Positions 1-26,310 of a stretch of DNA of 64,000 nucleotides are shown here, in pieces. Source of the DNA: Ridgeia piscesae (Eukaryota; Annelida; Polychaeta; Sabellida; Siboglinidae); contig JAODUO010000037.1 of assembly GCA_025642075.2 (NCBI GenBank), positions 1,057,501 through 1,121,500 of the forward strand, read 5' to 3'. The notes under the pieces were generated by a model. It was not told the origin of the DNA. It saw nothing but the letters and a program-made list of their open reading frames with translations, and made no database searches. The position numbers and the translations under genes were made by a program. Numbering within the stretch: position 1 is the first letter of the stretch; each line of letters opens with the position of its first letter.

Positions 1-310
1 ACCAATCTTAAATTTTAATGGAACTTTTTTAACTCTTTACTGCGGCCAGCCAGCCCCTCCTAATCGCAGCGTGGCCAAAACCAGCCAGTAAACTCACAGT
101 GCCCAGGTCTTTCATTTACGTTTAGCGCGATCAGAATAATACAACATTTGAAATATTACATGACGTGAAATCTGTGGCATCGTACATGGTGAAAACCATA
201 TCGTTTCAGATGCACATTTGTGTGTTCATTAACACATGTACACTGCTGTTACATCACAAACATGTAAACTGCTCAGTAACTAAATCAGTGTGTTATATCT
301 GTGTTTGCAG
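1..310. other. intron sequence at left edge
   Basis: No coding exon is recognised here. The stretch ends in a good acceptor (tgtttgcag at 302-310), so it is most simply the end of an intron of the TBC-domain gene whose 5' part lies outside the window. Confidence 0.6.
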
Positions 311-7031
<6,721 letters not shown>

Positions 7032-7509
7032 CCTGACCTTCAGCGTTTCACATTGACCGTCATTGTGTGACATTGAGTCTTCAATGGTTGTGACCATTTG
7101 TGCAGAGGCATTTACGTTTTACAGTGATATATGCGTGTGATTTGGGAAGTCAGTTAATTTCAGTGGAACTGGTTTGTTTTTGATAAATAATATATTGTAC
7201 AGAGACGTTTGGCCAGGGTTAAATGAAAGTTTGGCCAACTTGATATATTAGACAGATTTTATTTAGTTTCCTATAGGTTCCATTGATAATTTAATAGATA
7301 TTTATTTATGTATTTACTGGTCATTTCCATAAATGCATGTAAAATTGTGTACTGACCAGAAAGTGTTATTTGTTAGTAACTTCTAAGACACGTGTCACAC
7401 ATGCATTAGTATAAGTTAGTTTTAGTTAATTCGGTAGTGGAAAAGAGTAATAGTTTGAGATGCCTATGTGAAATGCTTTGTCTTGGCATTACAAAGAACA
7501 TATTGCTGA

Positions 7510-7522
7510 AATAAAAAATAAA
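7510..7522 (+). terminator. polyadenylation signals for the TBC1D32-like gene
   Basis: Two overlapping AATAAA hexamers (7510-7515 and 7517-7522) lie about 480 nt after the stop codon. They are the first clustered canonical signals seen and a reasonable transcript end; no cleavage-site evidence is available. Confidence 0.5.
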
Positions 7523-7744
7523 ATCTAGTAGCAACATGATATGTTGATGATAAGAACAGTGATGTGTTGATTTTGTTGATTCCTACATGTGACTTCAGTG
7601 CACACAGTGTACACTTGTGAACTTTAAAATAATCATGCTAAGTTAATGGTACAAAGAAAATGGTCTAACACAATTTATTAATGAAAACGAGTCACCAAAC
7701 ATCACATGAACTCAGGATACTAGTTTTGTCTTACAGATAAGTAT

Positions 7745-7750
7745 TTTATT
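7745..7750 (-). terminator. polyadenylation signal for TTLL9
   Basis: TTTATT on the plus strand is AATAAA on the minus strand, about 86 nt beyond the TTLL9 stop codon. It would leave roughly 220 nt between the transcript ends of the two convergent genes. Confidence 0.5.
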
Positions 7751-7835
7751 GTCTTCAGGCAAGGCAAAACGAAAGATGTCATTGCGAGTTGTGACTGTCT
7801 GTCTCTGTGTGGTGCTGTGTGGTGCTGTGTGGTTC

Positions 7836-15475
<7,640 letters not shown>

Positions 15476-15483
15476 CTGTAAAT

Positions 15484-16060
15484 TAAAGTCATTAAGTTAG
15501 GTGATATAATATATCAGTCATCAGATGCCAATAATTAAGTCATTTGACACATTAGGTGACAATCATTAAGTCAGGTGACACATCAGGTAACAATCATTAA
15601 GTCATGTGAGACACTGGGTAACATTGATTAAATCAGGTGACACATCAGGTGGCAATTAATTATCAGTAAGTCAGGTGACATATCAGATGACAATCATTAA
15701 GTCTGGTAACACATCAGATGACAATCATTAAGTCTGGTGACACATCAGGTAACAATCATTAAGTCTGGTGACACATCAGGTGTAACAATCATTAAGTCAG
15801 GTGACACATCAGGTAACAATCATTAAGTCTGGTGACACATCAGGTAATAACATTAATTAAGTCAGGTGACAGTTAATTATCAGTAAGTCAGGTGACATAT
15901 CAGACTACAATCATTAAGTCTGGTGACACATAAGATGACAACCATTAATTTAGGTGACACATTATGTGTCAATTAATGATTACTAAATATGGTTGCACGT
16001 TTGCTACCATTATGTTAGGTGATACATTCAGTGATAATTAATTATTATGTCAGGTGACAC
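15484..16060. repeat. 31-36 bp minisatellite upstream of the first TTLL9 coding exon
   Basis: About 16 degenerate units of the type acaatcattaagtcaggtga plus cacatcaggta run from about 15484 to 16060. On the TTLL9 strand each unit reads CACCTGACTTAATGA. The unit nearest the exon contains CACCTAACTTAATGA, about 15 nt before the polypyrimidine and acceptor sequence of the exon starting at 15475. Confidence 0.88.
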
Positions 16061-16324
16061 CACACATCATTCAGTTGGAACAAACCTGTCATAGAATCAC
16101 TGACATGGGATCTCATTCTGTACGCTACACACCCACTGGCATCAATATCCAAAAACAGACTCTGCCATTTAATAGTAGAAGAAAACATTTCTACAGTCCA
16201 CACTCATTGACACTGATCAACCAACCAATCAACAGATTGATCGACCAAACATGCATTGCATGGATAATTCCATAAAGAAGATAAACAACACAGCCCATCA
16301 AACAAAACAAGGAACTATTTCTGA

Positions 16325-16560
16325 AGCAGTTGGCACATGTCATACTGGTTCATAATTGGTATCGCTCCACCAGTATGTGTTGTCATGTGTATACACGTGA
16401 ATATACGTGTTATGCCTGTTGTCACGAGTTTTTAATGAGTTTGACACGAGTCATACTAGGTCAGAACTGGTACAGTTTCACTGGCACGTGTCATCACGTG
16501 ATTTCACGGTAAACATGTGTCGACATACCAAATTTGTTCACAGAATCCGGTGAATTCACG
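16325..16560. repeat. degenerate 111-bp tandem duplication
   Basis: The block at about 16332-16389 (cacatgtcatactggttc to gttgtcatgtg) recurs at about 16443-16500 (cacgagtcatactaggtc to cgtgtcatcacgtg). The region is rich in CACGTG and CACGTGAA palindromes. Confidence 0.65.
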
Positions 16561-17587
16561 TGAATTGAGCCAGTTGAACTCGTGAATTCACTTACGTACA
16601 TGCAGAACATGTGAAATATCACGGGTCGTTGTTTGCTGGGAGGCCTTAATAGCCTACGTTGCATAACATATAATGTACAAAACACAAATAATCCCGCTTT
16701 AGCCTAATATTGGGTTGTTTTTAGTATAGTGAGCCTGGCAGGTCAATTACACCAGATTAGTAACTGATTGTTAAGCTTAGTCTTAGACTAGTTAAGCTAC
16801 TCCAGTCACCACGTACTGCCCTTCGTTTTATTTAATAACCATAAAATACATTACGAGTAGTTCTCTGATATAACCACAGTAAATATATACCAACGACTCT
16901 AAATAGTGGTGGTACCTTTGTATTCTTGGACATGTCTTTTTCGTCTGTTTTGACCCGATTGATATGAATGAAGTTGAAAGCGTTTCGTGAAAGTTTACAT
17001 TGACGACAGATTTATATCGCAAATGGGAGTGGTACTTTGCGACATTATATATTTTGTGTTTCTATACCATTTGAATTTAGATGTTAAAATTATATTGTTA
17101 TCGTGAATTTGGTTAGACTAGATGCAACTAGTTAATTCGAACGATTGCAATAGACATTCTTAGGTGTATTATTTACATTGAAACTTTACGACATTGATCG
17201 GTGTATCCCCCATTGTTTTCTCCCAAACATGATTTGATTAATAAAAATGTTTTAGCTTAACTGTTGCATTTAAGTTAATGTATTCTATGCATCACATGTA
17301 TGTCGTAGATTAGTGCAAAAGTAACTTAAATTTATGTATTTATATTGTTTCGTATTGGTATCATTGATGTATTGCCATTATAACACAATCACGGTACGCG
17401 ACGTATGGTAGACTATTTACCGATGACGTCATTACACAGGGAATCCCGTTTTGTGTTGACAGTGTTGTTAGAAAAGTATAGGGGTCCTTTGGGGACATCA
17501 GCATTTCTGTTATACCAGTTTTACCTAGTTAGGAAAGTAAAACACGCAGTAAATGTAACCGTGGCAGGCAGATAATCTAACAGTGCC

Positions 17588-20500
17588 ATGCCTACCGGTC
17601 CAGGATCGGACGAACAGGATAGGAGGTTTGTATCTTTCGCATTCAGCTTCACTGACGAGTGACGTCTCCACTTTCTTCGGTCCAGACTGATCAAGTGACG
17701 GCTTCATTGTCTTCGTACTACATGCGACGACAAAAGAAAGTTACCACTAAAATGCGCAAGTTATTAGTGTTTGTTACACTAGCCTGGTTCTAGTTCCATT
17801 TATGTTGTAAGCAAAGGCAAAGTATGTCTTCTGCCTCTGGTAATTTGAGCAAAGTCTAAAATGTCAATCTGACTAAAGTCTAAGACTAAATAAGCACACT
17901 TACTTAGCCACACTGTTAATATTGGCGAAACTAAAAGGAATTGAGGCTGAATTGCCTTTGGCTTTGCTTTTTGGAGTTTGGTTGTGCCTTTCAGTTTGGC
18001 GCTAACAAAATAAAACCGTTTTCAGTGCTCCACAAGTTGACCACATTTACCAATGTTATGTCTGCTGTACACAAAGACTACAAGTATCAACTGCCTATCG
18101 TCACGATGATTGTTTACTACATGAAAAGTAGTAATTAGCATACATTTCAATATTATACTTATAGCAAATAATAACAAATTGTTTACATAAAATATTTATA
18201 CTAGAAAACAATAAACATTCTGCATATGAGTGAACATGTAATGTAGTTTTTGACTTTGTCGAGGTAACGATCGAAGGTGTAACTTATGATCTAAGTGTAT
18301 GTAGTACGCATTAACGCATTTACAGGATCTGCATGTAAGAGTACATACTGTTACTGATTCATAGCCTAGGCCTAACAACTATTTCAAACTAAAAAATACT
18401 AATACTAAAAACTACTACCCGGTAAGTCCATTTATCTCGAATTGTCTTTCATGTGGCCACTCATCATTGCAGCCTCTCCTGGTGGAGTCCCTATTCATGG
18501 TTTTCCTGGAGGCCTCCGATGATGGTTGATTTACTGGCTGCTGAAAGTCGAATGCTCTCAAGTATTAACACTTTTTGTTAATTATTTTTATGCTGATATA
18601 CATTTTAAAACATTATTACCTATTTCATCTGTGAACACCAAGGATACCACCTTCAGAACCGCTAAATATTGCAATATATCAGGCAGCTTGTATTTAACTT
18701 ACTTTAAGTTTAACCTTACATTATGTGAAAGTAGTAACAAACATAATCTTTAGGCTATTATGATTTTCTATTATTTAAGTATCAGTAACGTTGTGTTTGT
18801 GTGACCATGTTTATAATTAATCTGGATTATTTAAAAAATACTAAGTACTATGTAAAATAGTATTTTGCAGCATATTAACACTAAATGTGTATACAATTGT
18901 ACCATGCTTTGTTTATAGGAATTATGTTGTAATACATTTGACATTTTGAACATATTAATCAGTAATAATCATGCATGATTTGTAATAATCACTGAATTTT
19001 CAGGAGTGTGGCACCTCATTGACAACAAATTTGTGAGCATCTCCAATGGCAGTAAGCAGATCCGCACAATCACACTCAACACAAAGTCTGCAAAGATGCC
19101 ACTCATCCTTGTTCACGGCATGGGGTCAGGGGTCGGTCTGTGGTCACTCAACCTGCACAGTCTGTCACTGCACAGACCCGTCTACGCCTTTGACCTGCTT
19201 GGATTTGGCGGCAGCTCACGGCCAGAGTTCAGCAGTGACCCGATGCTGGCTGAGATGGAGTTTGTGGAGTCGATCGAGGAATGGCGGCAGGAGATGAAGC
19301 TGGACAAGTTTATTCTCCTTGGTCACAGTCTGGGAGGGTTCCTTGCCATGTCCTATGCAATAAGGTACTGCTGAGACAATATTGATTGCTGTTAATAATC
19401 AGCTGTGTAATTAATATAATTACACATACAATTGCTTATAAAGTAAGTATAACTGACTGCCATTAACCTTTGAACGTAATAATGTCTGTGTTACCAACTT
19501 CATAATTATGATTCCTTTCAAGAATAACAGATTGTAATGTAATTAATATGACAAAATAAATAGAAATCTTGAGTGTGTGTAATTTGTGTTGTAAATTTTA
19601 TCAATAATTAATAATTGCTATTTCCGCCAGGTACCCAACCCGCATTGCACATTTGGTTCTGTGTGATCCGTGGGGATTCCCGGAGCGACCGCTGGATGCT
19701 GAACGACGCACTCCACTTCCAGCATGGGTGAAGATGGTTTCAAAGGTTTTGCAGGTGTTCAACCCACTGGCAGCACTGCGGGCGGCAGGACCCTGGGGTG
19801 AGTGGCTGTTAATTGTCACGTCCCATTTGTCACAGACATCTGAGATGAGAATAGCTGTGACTGACACTCATTCTCTATCTTTATCCTCCTCTTGTGCAAC
19901 TCACACTGTCTTACCACTGTTGTCACACTGCCCTGTCTTACCACTGTTGTCACACTGCCCTGTCTTACCACTGTTGTCACACTGCCCTGTCTTACCACTG
20001 TTGTCACACTGCCCTGTCTTACCACTGTTGTCACACTGCCCTGTCTTACCACTGTTGTCACACTGCCTGTCTCTCGTTCTCACAATCTTCACTCCTCGTC
20101 TAATATTGCCAAATGTGTCATTGAAACCTCAGTCGTAGTTTCCTCTTCTTCTCACACTCCGCCTGCATCGACTGACCTCACTGACTGCTTCACAAGTCAT
20201 TCACTGTACAATACGTATTCACCTACTAAGTTTACCACACACTATGAATATACATCCCAGCTGCATACTGAGACACCAATCTAGTTTTTCAGTTAAAGTG
20301 AGTATGATTAAATTTCAATGTTTAAGTTTTATATAACAAATACTATAATGTTGTTTTACTCAAAAGAAACTGAAGTATAACAACTGGTGGCTCCTATGAT
20401 AGCAGCTTTCAACAAGTCTTAGTAAGACTCTCCATGATCCTAAATGTACACCATAACTGTATAAAAAAGTATACTGTTATCAAATGTTTGTACAGTTTGG

Positions 20501-23500
20501 ATAAATAAATCCACTTGTTCGTCCTCTCAAGCCTACTTTAATCCCAATGGCTCCCTCTTGAAGTTTTCATTCATGACAACCTCCTCCCAAAGCTCCTCTT
20601 GTCTTCTTACCTACCCCAGGACTGGGCCAGGAGGTAGTTGATTATAATGTTGGATTTTAATGTTATTTATAGGGACTCAAAGACTGTCTTGTGATTCTGC
20701 TTTTGTTTTCCTCAAGCTTTTTGTTTGAAGAGCGAAAAGATTGTCTTTTGAGTAAACACACATTTTACAATGTGCTTCTTGTGTATTTGTGCCATTAACA
20801 ACAATAATAAGTGTCAGAATGATAAACTGTGCTGGTGACTTGCTCAAAGTCCAATTTATGAATCATATTTCTAAACCATTCTTTCCTTGGCACTAAATTT
20901 AGGATTAAATGTAGTGGTTGATATTTTAATGGGATGTTCTCATTTTGAAACCTACATTATGTCACTGGTTAACATTTTTAATGTACTTAGACTAGTGGAT
21001 ACACACTGATGCAGACCATGTTTTTATTTTATGCAGGTGCTAAAGTTGTGTCGTTTTTCCGTACGGATTTGATACGGAAGTTTGATGACTTTGACGATGA
21101 CACAGTGGCCCAGTATGTCTTCCAGTGCAATGCTCGCAAACCAAGGTTTGTTCTTGTTTCGGCTGATCGTAGGGTTATCTACAAGTCTGACCACCCACCA
21201 TTTGAATGGGTAAAGATTACAACAGACAGGAGTGACTCATTTAAATGATAACTAATAATTTAGTTAATGAGATAAACAAATTTGGATGCTGAATTAAAAA
21301 ACAAAACAAAACAAAAACAGGAATAAATTAGTCCTCAAAATCAGTTTTCAATAAGTTTGGGAAAAGATTTTGGACTGGCAGATTTGGAGATGACAATTTT
21401 GGCTTTGATTTGTTGCTCTATAGGGGGTTAAGCTAGTTATTTCTAAATATACCTGTTAGTTATCATGCTCGTTGCAAACACCTGTGAACATGTCAGTCTT
21501 ATTGTCAGCCATCACACATTGTGCAACTGACATGATATGTAACTGCAAGGATTATGTTGCAGTGGGGAGGTGGCATTTCGTAACATGACGGTTCCGATTG
21601 GTTGGGCAAAACACCCAATGATACGGCGGGTCAACGACCTTCCCCTTGATATTCCAATCAGCATGTTGTATGGGTCAAGGTCATGGATTGACAGCAGCGT
21701 TGGATGGCAGGTCAAATTCCAACGCAACGATGCCTACGTTGACATACAGGCAAGTGTAGGAGTCACTGGCAACTGAGATATATCAGTTTAATACCTGTCA
21801 TTTACAAAACGGCTCAAACCTTATAGCATCCATATTAAACCTGGGTCAGTTGGGCTGGAACGAAATTGGAAATACATATTTATTTATATATAAAATGGAA
21901 ATGTAGATGAACTAATTGAATCATATACAACGTTTACCAAGAAAGCCTGTCGTGAACTAGTTGTGTTGTTCTTAACCATGCAAGCACATTTTCCATGTAA
22001 TTGCACCCAAAATATGGAATGAAATTAAATGAAAACATTTATTTGGATTCCTACCATGAATCTTTATCGGCCACCACTGATGTTGATTTATGCACATCTG
22101 TGTTCCTAGAATCATGGTTACCCATTCTGGTTTACTGTATCTCTGAACCCAGATCATTCAGGTTTATACAAGTTTATTATTATTATGTTCTAAGCTTGGG
22201 TAAGTTTTCTGCATAGTGAATGAACACAGTGAGGCCTGCATTGAGCAAAGGCTTCCTTCAAGGGCAGCTTGTACCGGTTAATTCTGGCAGGAGTAAACAG
22301 TTGCACGGATTACGTGTTTAAGCTATAATCTCTTTGTTTATCTAGGCTAAGAAATTGTCTATGAAACAGTTATTTTAGCCACACAAAGCCCTTGTTCCTC
22401 TGGCAATGGACAGTGCAAAATACTGCAGGCAAAATATTCTTCTGACTTCTGTTTTTATATGTGAAGTATTTTATTACTTCTTCTCTGGAAATGGGAGGTT
22501 GAATAAAGTAGTCATAGTTATTATGAAAATATATGTTATATTTTATCAAAATGAAATACCCCATGGTAGACTAGTTAATTACATATATTAATTTAATTAT
22601 ATTTATTTTTTAAATGTTGAATTATGTTATATTTTTGATTGTTTCTGTGCCCATTCACGAAAGCAAAGACTTGTGAAACTGTAATGTGAGGAGTGTAAGT
22701 TGACTCCCTTGCTCCTGTCCACAGGTGGTCAAGGGTGCCGGACATCACATCTATGCTGATAAGGCGGAAGAGTTCAACACTAGTGTCAACAAGATCTGTC
22801 GTGGAGTTGACCAGGAACAGGAGCAGGGATTCAGGTCTGTACAAAGTCCTACGGAATCTTGTTTTGTAAGAAATTCACTTACGTTGGAGCATATTTTGTG
22901 AAACGTACGTTTCGACCCGTCAGTTATGAGTCTTGGTCACATGCTGTGTCATGTCGTATGTTTCACACACTATGCTCAAAGTATGTGAATTTCTTACAAA
23001 ACAACCACATCTTGGAGCCATAAACATATATTCCATATCTTACAGAATCAGTTGTTACATTTCGTTCCTGCTTTCACTGAATCCATCTTAAATTAGGTTC
23101 ATTCATATCTGTAGTAGACAGTTTTTCTATAAAAAATTGCATACATTTAAAAAATTCATAAATAATCGTTTTTGATATTATATTTTACAGTTTTGTTATT
23201 TATATGTATTGTTTTAGTTATCAGTTACTGAACCCTTGGAACTCTTAGGATATAGATAAATATATATTATTTTCATTGATTTTTTAAGTGCCAAAATCAT
23301 ACAAAGTATATAATTGTAAAGGGTGATTGTGATAGTATTAGTGATGCCATTTATTAGGCTGCAATACTCTGTCAACATGGATTGTCTTTGACATGTTCAA
23401 ACTAATGTATTGTCAGAGGTCTGAGAGATAGAAATCAACCAGCTGGTATTACAGTGGATTATCTTCTAATATCATTATTACATCCACAGGCCACAGCTCA

Positions 23501-24080
23501 GTTGACTATTTTATTTCACTATTTACAATATTGTTATATTGCCATATACCTGGTACATTAAATTATGCAGACTTTTACAGTTGCTCAAAATATGGTAGCA
23601 TATACTCAACAAATTGCATCAACACACATAAACTGAAAGAGAACATGACAATGTCATCCCCGAGATAGTACTGTCAATGACATTTTAGAATTATTATTAC
23701 TATCGATCGATTATTTTATTGCTTTACTTATTTTAACGTAATAGCTGGTAGTACATGTAGTATTTGTTATTTTAACGTATTTGTGTTTTGGACACCACAA
23801 GATAAACATGAGTGATAAACAATAGCGTTATTGTCATTTCAGTGCATTTACATTACCAAAGCGTCGTCGTACACACAGTGACAGCAGCCTACCGACCTTT
23901 GATCCTCGACCTGACCTGACCAGTGTGTCGCCGGGCGGTCGCCGTGGTCGCTACGTTCATCGTCAGACGAGCATCCAAGAAGATAACGAGGAGCGGTCCT
24001 CAGAGGGGGACAACAAACGGCAAGAAGACTCGGAGCCCGAAGACCTCGACAAAGACATTGACACCGTCTTCTTCGAGTGA
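17588..24080 (+). CDS. ABHD4: alpha/beta hydrolase, ABHD4/ABHD5 family (ABHD4-like)
   Basis: Eight exons join without phase conflict: 17588-17625, 18473-18561, 19004-19364, 19631-19797, 21037-21145, 21563-21749, 22725-22834 and 23843-24080. They encode 432 residues from ATG 17588. The N-terminal Trp-rich segment (SWWSPYSWFSWRPP) matches the membrane or lipid-droplet anchor of the family. The oxyanion region LVHGMGSGVGLW is followed by YAFDLLGFGGSSRP. The nucleophile elbow GHSLGG keeps the serine (residue 151), as in ABHD4 (a lyso-N-acylphosphatidylethanolamine lipase), whereas ABHD5/CGI-58 has asparagine. GAGHHIYAD supplies the catalytic histidine (324) and the HX4D motif. The last exon adds about 79 residues not found in the human proteins of about 345 residues: KRRRTHSDS, then an Arg/Gly patch, then an acidic Glu/Asp-rich end. 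Invertebrates may have one gene ancestral to ABHD4 and ABHD5, so exact orthology is open. The intron after exon 6 appears to start with GC. Confidence 0.93.
19905..20066. repeat. 27-bp minisatellite
   Basis: Six near-identical copies of a 27-bp unit (cttaccactgttgtcacact plus gccctgt) lie in the ABHD intron between the exons ending at 19797 and starting at 21037. As 27 is a multiple of three, every frame gives a repeated peptide, which explains the false ORFs here. Confidence 0.97.
22859..23004. mobile_element. palindromic MITE-like hairpin element
   Basis: Arms of about 50 bp (22859-22908 and 22955-23004) are imperfect reverse complements, beginning ttgttttgtaagaaattcac and mirrored at gtgaatttcttacaaaacaa. 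They enclose a loop of about 46 bp with tttcgacccgtcagttatga. It sits just after the exon ending at 22834 in the ABHD gene. The structure fits a non-autonomous foldback element; no transposase or clear target duplication is visible. Confidence 0.7.
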
Positions 24081-26137
24081 ACATTGCCTGTCATGTCAAC
24101 TCAGTTTTCAAATGCAAGACTTTAGACTGACACATTGGGCTGGCTGGCCAGAATAAGAAACATTTGTCTCTAGTTTCTGTTGATGTATCGAAAGAGGCAG
24201 TTAACTTATTGTAAAGTTGTTGATCATGTTGACATGTGGACATCTGCACTGAAGACGTTGCACAGAGCATCTACATACTGACGCCAAAGCTAGGGAGCAC
24301 AGAGGTGTATCTGAAGAGTCAGTGTGCCAGGCCAAACTTCACTGTGACCATTAATGGTAGCATTTTAAAGTGACTAAAGGTATATGTTGAAGAAGACGTT
24401 CAGACCGTAAACTTGATGCATGTATTGAAGGCACCCGTGCCGATCCAGTGTTTGTGAACATTTTGCAAGAGGTGGAACATTTGCCATTTTCTACGCACCC
24501 AAATATGTGCAAGTAATTTTTGAGGACTGATTTACATTAGTATGTTTGTGAGTAACTGCTCCTTGTGTCTACCTTCCATTTGCTCGGATGCAAGACATAT
24601 TTTCTGTTAGCCGTGGAGACAGTATTATGTGGTCATAGTTAAAATAGTGGATTACTACAGACAGATAACAGCCAATTCTGTTTCATATCAGGCAACAGGT
24701 TCATTTTGTAGTGTACCGCTGGCTTATAAATGCGTTATAGTTAGTATGTAAAGTAACAGTGCATGTATTCGTATGTATTTGATAATTTATTTCAATTTTA
24801 AAAGCATAACCAGGTGATTGCGTTACCGGAAATATAAAAATAATTCCATATGATACCCTATCTATTTATGACCAAATAGAAGTGATATATTTCAATATAA
24901 ATATATATTTAATCTATGCATACATGATTATCATATTCATTCACAAAAAAATATTTTAATTATATATCTGGTTAATGAATAATTTAAGTGCAACTAAGCA
25001 GAACCACAACTTCCTTTCCGAAAATATGAACATCAAACATTTTATTGTGAATGTTTACCATTCTGCAAATAAGTCTGATCTCGGGGAATTACCAATTATT
25101 GTACATAATTAAACATAGTAAAAACAGTTGGTTATCCTTTTTATTTCTTCAAGTACATATGAGACATGGCACCAACTGTACATGTCCTATCAGTTAGCCA
25201 GTCTGTCTGCCAACAAGTTCTCTTCTCTTTACCCAAGGTCATTTGGGAGCATGGAGTCACTGGTTTTAATAATCCTTGTGTATTCTCTGAATGTCTGACA
25301 GGATGCTTAAAATAAGCAGTTTCGCTGTATCAGAATAATTAGAAGACACAGCAACTGCAGAACCAAACCTCAAGATGGTGGTGTAAATATAGGTTTTTGA
25401 AGAGCTTTAAATTCAGTGTTTTGGTGATTCCAAGGTTGCGTGCAATTGCTTCAAAACACCTGGTAACATCTCTTCGCTGTCTGGCAAATTGCAGCGTCCT
25501 AGTGGAGTAATATGATCACAATGGAGTATTGGTGAAGCTCCAACTCTGTCCATCCAATATTAATTTGGTTAATTCCTACGTCAGTGGACATTATTACCTT
25601 TACTAATATCTCTATTGCCTGTTATTTCTTACTAGCAGACATTTTCATGTAAGCTGCACATTAATTTTTCCTGTAATAATTAAGCCTATCAACCATTGCT
25701 GTCATCTAGTTTTTATTTATTTATTGTTGCTGGAGACACATTACCAATATTGGAACGGCAGTTCTAATGAAGTTCTTTCAGCTCACAGATTGACAAAAAC
25801 TGGAGCTCGCTTTTGAAAAACGTCTGGCGAGATCACCTGGGGAGGTGTAGCTCTGCCTTCGTCCACCAATGGCAATACTCTGTGTTTCTCCACCGTAACG
25901 GCATCTTTCCCGTACGATTCCTTGTGGGACGTGAATGATTCTAGTTTTTTTCTTTGGGTTGACAGGGTGTATCACAAGAGAGCAACAATTTCCAATGTGT
26001 GCGTTAGTTAATAAACGTTGCGCCATAATTCGTGATATTTATAAACCCCATTTAACGGCAGATATTTTTCTACAGTCGCGGTCATTAGATAAGCCACTCA
26101 CTGTAAGTGTAACTGTAATAAAACAATTTAGGAAATG

Positions 26138-26138
<1 letters not shown>

Positions 26139-26184
<46 letters not shown>
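26139..26184. repeat. (TA)n microsatellite
   Basis: About 46 bp of alternating TA, directly next to the dispersed repeat copy that starts at about 26185. Confidence 0.95.
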
Positions 26185-26186
<2 letters not shown>

Positions 26187-26310
26187 GACAAAGTGTCCCA
26201 CTGCTTCTGCTTGTAAGCGTCCTTCGGAAAATTAAATTATAAACACAATTTGGTTTGGCGGGGACAGTCCAATTATTACAAAATAAAGTCCTATCTTTCA
26301 ACATGGGGGA
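26185..26310. repeat. dispersed repeat, copy A
   Basis: About 125 bp containing ccactgcttctgcttgtaag, ccttcgga, gggacagtc, attattac, aaagtcctat and aacatggg in this order. The same blocks in the same order and orientation occur at about 48995-49125, so this is a dispersed repeat family of unknown type. Confidence 0.7.

Larger units (their letters stand above)
7032..7835. other. tail-to-tail intergenic region and 3' UTRs
   Basis: This holds the 3' UTR of the TBC gene (plus) and that of TTLL9 (minus). No further coding sequence is recognised. Overlapping AATAAA signals are present for both strands, listed separately. Confidence 0.7.
15476..17587. promoter_or_regulatory. divergent region between TTLL9 and the ABHD gene
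   Basis: The two genes start head-to-head, so about 2.1 kb contains both 5' ends, probably a TTLL9 5' exon, and the promoters. Besides the minisatellite at 15484-16060 and a degenerate duplication at 16325-16560, I see no TATA box placed convincingly for either gene. The bidirectional promoter role is inferred from gene orientation only. Confidence 0.35.

Noticed and set aside
17525..17707. 60-codon minus-strand ORF as first TTLL9 exon
   Set aside because: No donor in the required phase, and it overlaps the plus-strand first exon of the ABHD gene, whose phase and sequence fit the family.
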